From assembly GCA_946497695.1 (NCBI GenBank), contig CAMMLJ010000005.1, forward strand, positions 30,191 to 94,190: a DNA stretch of 64,000 nucleotides, given 5' to 3'. Below, piece after piece: positions 61,979 to 64,000 of the stretch. Origin of the DNA: an uncultured Clostridium sp. GTDB lineage: Bacteria > Bacillota > Clostridia > TANB77 > CAG-508. The position numbers were made by a program, and so were the translations under genes. Every line of letters starts with the position of its first letter. Position 1 is the stretch's first letter. The notes under the pieces were generated by a model. It worked only from the letters and a program-made list of their open reading frames with translations. It was not told the DNA's origin and ran no database searches.

Positions 61979-62009
61979 AAATGCTATATTTTTAGCATTT
62001 AATTTTTTA
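61979..62009 (+). terminator. Terminator after DUF3800 gene
   Basis: AAATGCTA and TAGCATTT pair and are followed by AATTTTTT on the plus strand. Confidence 0.7.
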
Positions 62010-62035
62010 TTATATTAAGCGAAAGGATGTTTAGT

Positions 62036-63169
62036 ATGTTTAAATATACTACTAGAAAAGATGGCAGATTTATGAAGAGAGTTTCTGTAGATGGAAAATT
62101 AAAAACATTATATGCAGATAATGTTAAAGATCTAGAAAAACAATATATAGAATTAAAATATATGTCAAATAAAGGAATTACAGTTGACGATAAAAACATG
62201 ACTGTTTCTACATGGGCTGATAAATGGGTTGAAACATATAAATCTGATAAAGAACAAGCAACCATAAAAATGTATAAAGATACTATACGATTGTATATAA
62301 AACCAACAATTGGTAATATTCCTTTAAAAAATTTAAAGCAAGCTGATATTGTAGATATGTTAAATGTATTAACGGAAAAAGGTATAACAAGAAGAAAAGA
62401 TTTTGCTTTACTTACAATAAAACAAATTTTAGAAAAAGCCGTTGATAATGATTATATCTATAAAAATGTAGCTAAAAATATCAAACAAAATAAACACGTT
62501 GCGAAAGAAAAGCAAATGTTGACAAGTTTAGAAATTGATTATTTAAAGGACGTAGCAGAAAATGATGATAGGTGTTTTATGGTTCTTTTTATGCTATATA
62601 CAGGAATACGACGTGAAGAAGTAGCACCTCTTCTTTATAAGGATATTGATACCGACAAATGGTTAGTTACAATTAATAAGGCTGTTCATTGGGAAAAAAA
62701 TCAGGCAGAAGTAAAAAGAACTAAAAATAAATCTATTAGAAAATTACCAATAGTAAAGAATATTCAAAAAAAAATTAAAAGTATGAAAGATGCTCATAAA
62801 GATAATGAACTTATTTTCCCCTCTCAAAAATATAAAAAAATAATGACAGAAAGTAGTATAAGAAGAGCTTTAGAACATGTTTTAGTGGAAATCAATAAAA
62901 AATACAAAAAAGATCAACTTGACACACTAAAAACTGTGTCAAAAGAAATTCAAAATGATGATATATCAATAAAAACAATAAAATTTACTTATCATCAATT
63001 AAGGCATACTTATGCTTCTTTTTTGCATAAAGCTGGTATTCCTTTAAAAGAAGCACAATATCTAACTGGTCATAAAGATATAAAAACACTTATGGACATA
63101 TACACACATTTAGATGAAGAAGATAACGAAAACGCTGCAAAAAAATTAAATGATTTTCTTAATTTTTGA
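62036..63169 (+). CDS. int: Phage integrase, tyrosine recombinase
   Basis: The 377-residue protein has an N-terminal arm-binding AP2-like part (YTTRKDGRFMKRVSVDGK), a SAM-like core-binding domain (STWADKWVETYKSDKEQATI) and a catalytic domain with the first Arg in YTGIRREEV, HQLRHTYAS (His-x-x-Arg) and GHKDIKTLMDIYTH (Tyr nucleophile). It is adjacent to attR. The ATG at 62036 fits the AAAGGATG site better than the ATG at 62027. Confidence 0.96.
   Translation: MFKYTTRKDGRFMKRVSVDGKLKTLYADNVKDLEKQYIELKYMSNKGITVDDKNMTVSTWADKWVETYKSDKEQATIKMYKDTIRLYIKPTIGNIPLKNLKQADIVDMLNVLTEKGITRRKDFALLTIKQILEKAVDNDYIYKNVAKNIKQNKHVAKEKQMLTSLEIDYLKDVAENDDRCFMVLFMLYTGIRREEVAPLLYKDIDTDKWLVTINKAVHWEKNQAEVKRTKNKSIRKLPIVKNIQKKIKSMKDAHKDNELIFPSQKYKKIMTESSIRRALEHVLVEINKKYKKDQLDTLKTVSKEIQNDDISIKTIKFTYHQLRHTYASFLHKAGIPLKEAQYLTGHKDIKTLMDIYTHLDEEDNENAAKKLNDFLNF
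62919..62944. promoter_or_regulatory. Arm-like sites inside int
   Basis: TTGACACACTAAAA (62919-62932) and inverted TGTGTCAAAA (62935-62944) match the arm word found at both prophage ends. Confidence 0.4.
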
Positions 63170-63188
63170 CACACTTTTTGACACACTA
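63165..63188. promoter_or_regulatory. Integrase arm-type sites, right end
   Basis: TTTGACACACT (63165-63175) and TTTGACACACTA (63177-63188) are tandem and overlap the int stop codon; they match the repeats at 22773-22799. Confidence 0.6.
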
Positions 63189-63242
63189 AACTATTAAAAA
63201 TGTTTAAAATATTGAATATATTGAATGATTTTTTAAAAATAT

Positions 63243-63276
63243 AAAAACCGCTACATCTATTGATATGGCGGTTTTT
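63243..63276 (-). terminator. Phage-supplied terminator for tRNA-Phe
   Basis: AAAAACCGC and GCGGTTTTT arms just downstream of the tRNA-Phe 3' end, inside the prophage. Confidence 0.8.
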
Positions 63277-63278
63277 CA

Positions 63279-63331
63279 TTGGTGCCTCGAACGGGAATCG
63301 AACCAGTGACACAGGGATTTTCAGTCCCTTG
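63279..63331. repeat. attR of the prophage (53-bp direct repeat)
   Basis: These 53 bases are identical to 22666-22718 and form the 3' part of the intact tRNA-Phe gene, so insertion restored the tRNA. Confidence 0.95.
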
Positions 63332-63355
63332 CTCTACCAACTGAGCTATCGAGGC
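63280..63355 (-). tRNA. tRNA-Phe (GAA anticodon)
   Basis: Complete cloverleaf with acceptor GCCTCGA/TCGAGGC, anticodon stem AGGGA/TCCCT with loop CTGAAAA, T-loop TTCGATT, discriminator A and encoded CCA. It is the integration site of the prophage. Confidence 0.97.
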
Positions 63356-63424
63356 TTATTAAATTGTTGATAACTATATTTTTTCTTATATGTTTTCCAC
63401 ACCATTTCATCTATAATAAAAAAA

Positions 63425-63501
63425 TGGCGACCCGGAACGGGCTCGAACCGTCGACCTCTAGCGTGACAGGCTAGCGTTCTAACCAACTGAACTACCGGGC
63501 C
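63425..63501 (-). tRNA. tRNA-Asp (GTC anticodon)
   Basis: Acceptor GGCCCGG/CCGGGTC, anticodon loop CTGTCAC, T-loop TTCGAGC and encoded CCA give a complete cloverleaf. Confidence 0.96.
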
Positions 63502-63513
63502 GTATAAGAAAAG

Positions 63514-63589
63514 TGGTGGTCGCAATAGGGCTCGAACCTATGACCCCCTGCTTGTAAGGCAGATGCTCTCCCAGCTGAGCTATGCGACC
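63514..63589 (-). tRNA. tRNA-Val (TAC anticodon)
   Basis: Acceptor GGTCGCA/TGCGACC, D-stem GCTC/GAGC, anticodon loop CTTACAA, T-loop TTCGAGC and encoded CCA give a complete cloverleaf. It is first of three co-oriented tRNA genes. Confidence 0.96.
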
Positions 63590-63740
63590 GTTTTCTTCCG
63601 ACGAGTTTTAGTATACTATGTTTTTAATTTTCTGTCAATACTTTTTTAAATTTTTTTTATTTTATCTTTTAATTTTTTTATATTATTTAATAAATCTCTT
63701 ATTTATTAGCGCTTTGCACTTATCTTTATTAATAATATTT

Positions 63741-63784
63741 TTCCAAAATAATAAAGTATGTTTATATACTCTATTATTTTGGAA
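63741..63784. other. Long AT-rich hairpin upstream of tRNA-Val
   Basis: TTCCAAAATAATA and TATTATTTTGGAA pair over 13 bp with a partly paired centre. It lies next to the HU terminator; role unknown. Confidence 0.45.
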
Positions 63785-63810
63785 GAAAAAAAGGTCCTAA
63801 GACCTTTTTT
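63785..63810. terminator. Terminator of the HU gene
   Basis: AAAAAAAGGTC and GACCTTTTTT pair around a four-base loop, with T runs on both strands, 35 bases after the HU stop. Confidence 0.85.
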
Positions 63811-63845
63811 AATATGAATTCATATTTTAATATATAAAAATTCAA

Positions 63846-64000
63846 TTATTTTTTGTTTACTAAATCTTTTAAAGCTTTTCCAGCTTTGAATACTGGAGCT
63901 TTTGATGCAGGTATTTTTATTTCTTCTTTAGTTTGAGGATTTCTTCCTTTTCTAGCAGCTCTTTTTCTAACTTCGAAAGATCCAAATCCAACTAATTGAA
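63846..64000 (-). CDS. hup: HU-type DNA-binding protein (5' end beyond the window)
   Basis: The visible C-terminal 50 or so residues, [44 protein letters not shown], include the DNA-binding arm (GRNPQT) and last helix of HU, the small dimeric nucleoid protein. The N-terminal half is outside the window. Confidence 0.95.
   Translation of the reverse strand, partial: QLVGFGSFEVRKRAARKGRNPQTKEEIKIPASKAPVFKAGKALKDLVNKK

Larger units (their letters stand above)
22666..63331. mobile_element. Temperate siphovirus prophage, about 40.6 kb, in tRNA-Phe
   Basis: The element is bounded by 53-bp direct repeats and carries an ordered set of integrase, immunity, replication, late regulator, terminase, HK97-fold head, siphovirus tail and lysis genes. 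No gene for a contractile sheath is seen. The virion genes look intact except for a frameshift in one tail fibre gene. The ImmA-like gene is frameshifted twice. It appears inducible in principle, but that cannot be judged from sequence alone. Confidence 0.96.

Overview
The window is a strongly AT-rich stretch of a Gram-positive Firmicute chromosome, most likely an anaerobic Clostridia-class bacterium. Pointers are the Gram-positive PolC replicase, a single-chain glycyl-tRNA synthetase under a T-box leader, pyruvate phosphate dikinase, the pyrH-frr-uppS-cdsA-rseP-polC cluster, and LL-diaminopimelate aminotransferase with DapF, which implies a meso-diaminopimelate wall. I cannot name a genus or species.

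Layout. Bases 1-22318 are chromosomal core: a cut-off ppdK, a small unknown gene, the T-box leader and glyS, a DUF1294 membrane protein, then the minus-strand cluster polC, PH-domain protein, rseP, cdsA, uppS, frr, pyrH. A fatty-acid CoA ligase follows on the plus strand, then lepB, dapL, murE (plus), folC and dapF. Hairpin-rich GGGAC-type repeats resembling REP/MITE elements lie between several of these genes, including one between the glyS T-box and its coding sequence.

Bases about 22666-63331 are a temperate siphovirus prophage of about 40.6 kb inserted in the 3' end of a tRNA-Phe gene. A 53-bp perfect direct repeat marks the two junctions and the intact tRNA is on the right. Most genes read leftward, from right to left: excisionase and Cro-like genes, early genes, replisome organiser with iterons, DnaB, many small early genes, a RinA/ArpU-like late activator, a predicted late promoter, tRNA-Met, glycosyltransferase, HNH nuclease, terminase, portal, protease, capsid, connectors, tail, lysis. 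A rightward lysogeny block holds the CI-like repressor, a frameshifted ImmA-like gene, a DUF3800 protein and the integrase. The left tip carries a plus-strand ribbon-helix-helix cassette behind a perfect palindromic operator.

The prophage carries several likely cargo modules: a Panacea-domain gene with a coiled-coil membrane partner, flanked by direct repeats; two zinc-ribbon membrane paralogues with their own promoters and terminators inside the tail operon; a GT4 glycosyltransferase; and a DUF3800 gene. The most unusual observation is an otherwise intact ImmA-like gene that needs two +1 shifts, each exactly at an in-frame CGG codon, a codon I did not find in frame in about twenty other genes I checked by eye. 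Bases 63280-64000 return to the chromosome with tRNA-Phe, tRNA-Asp, tRNA-Val and the end of an HU gene.
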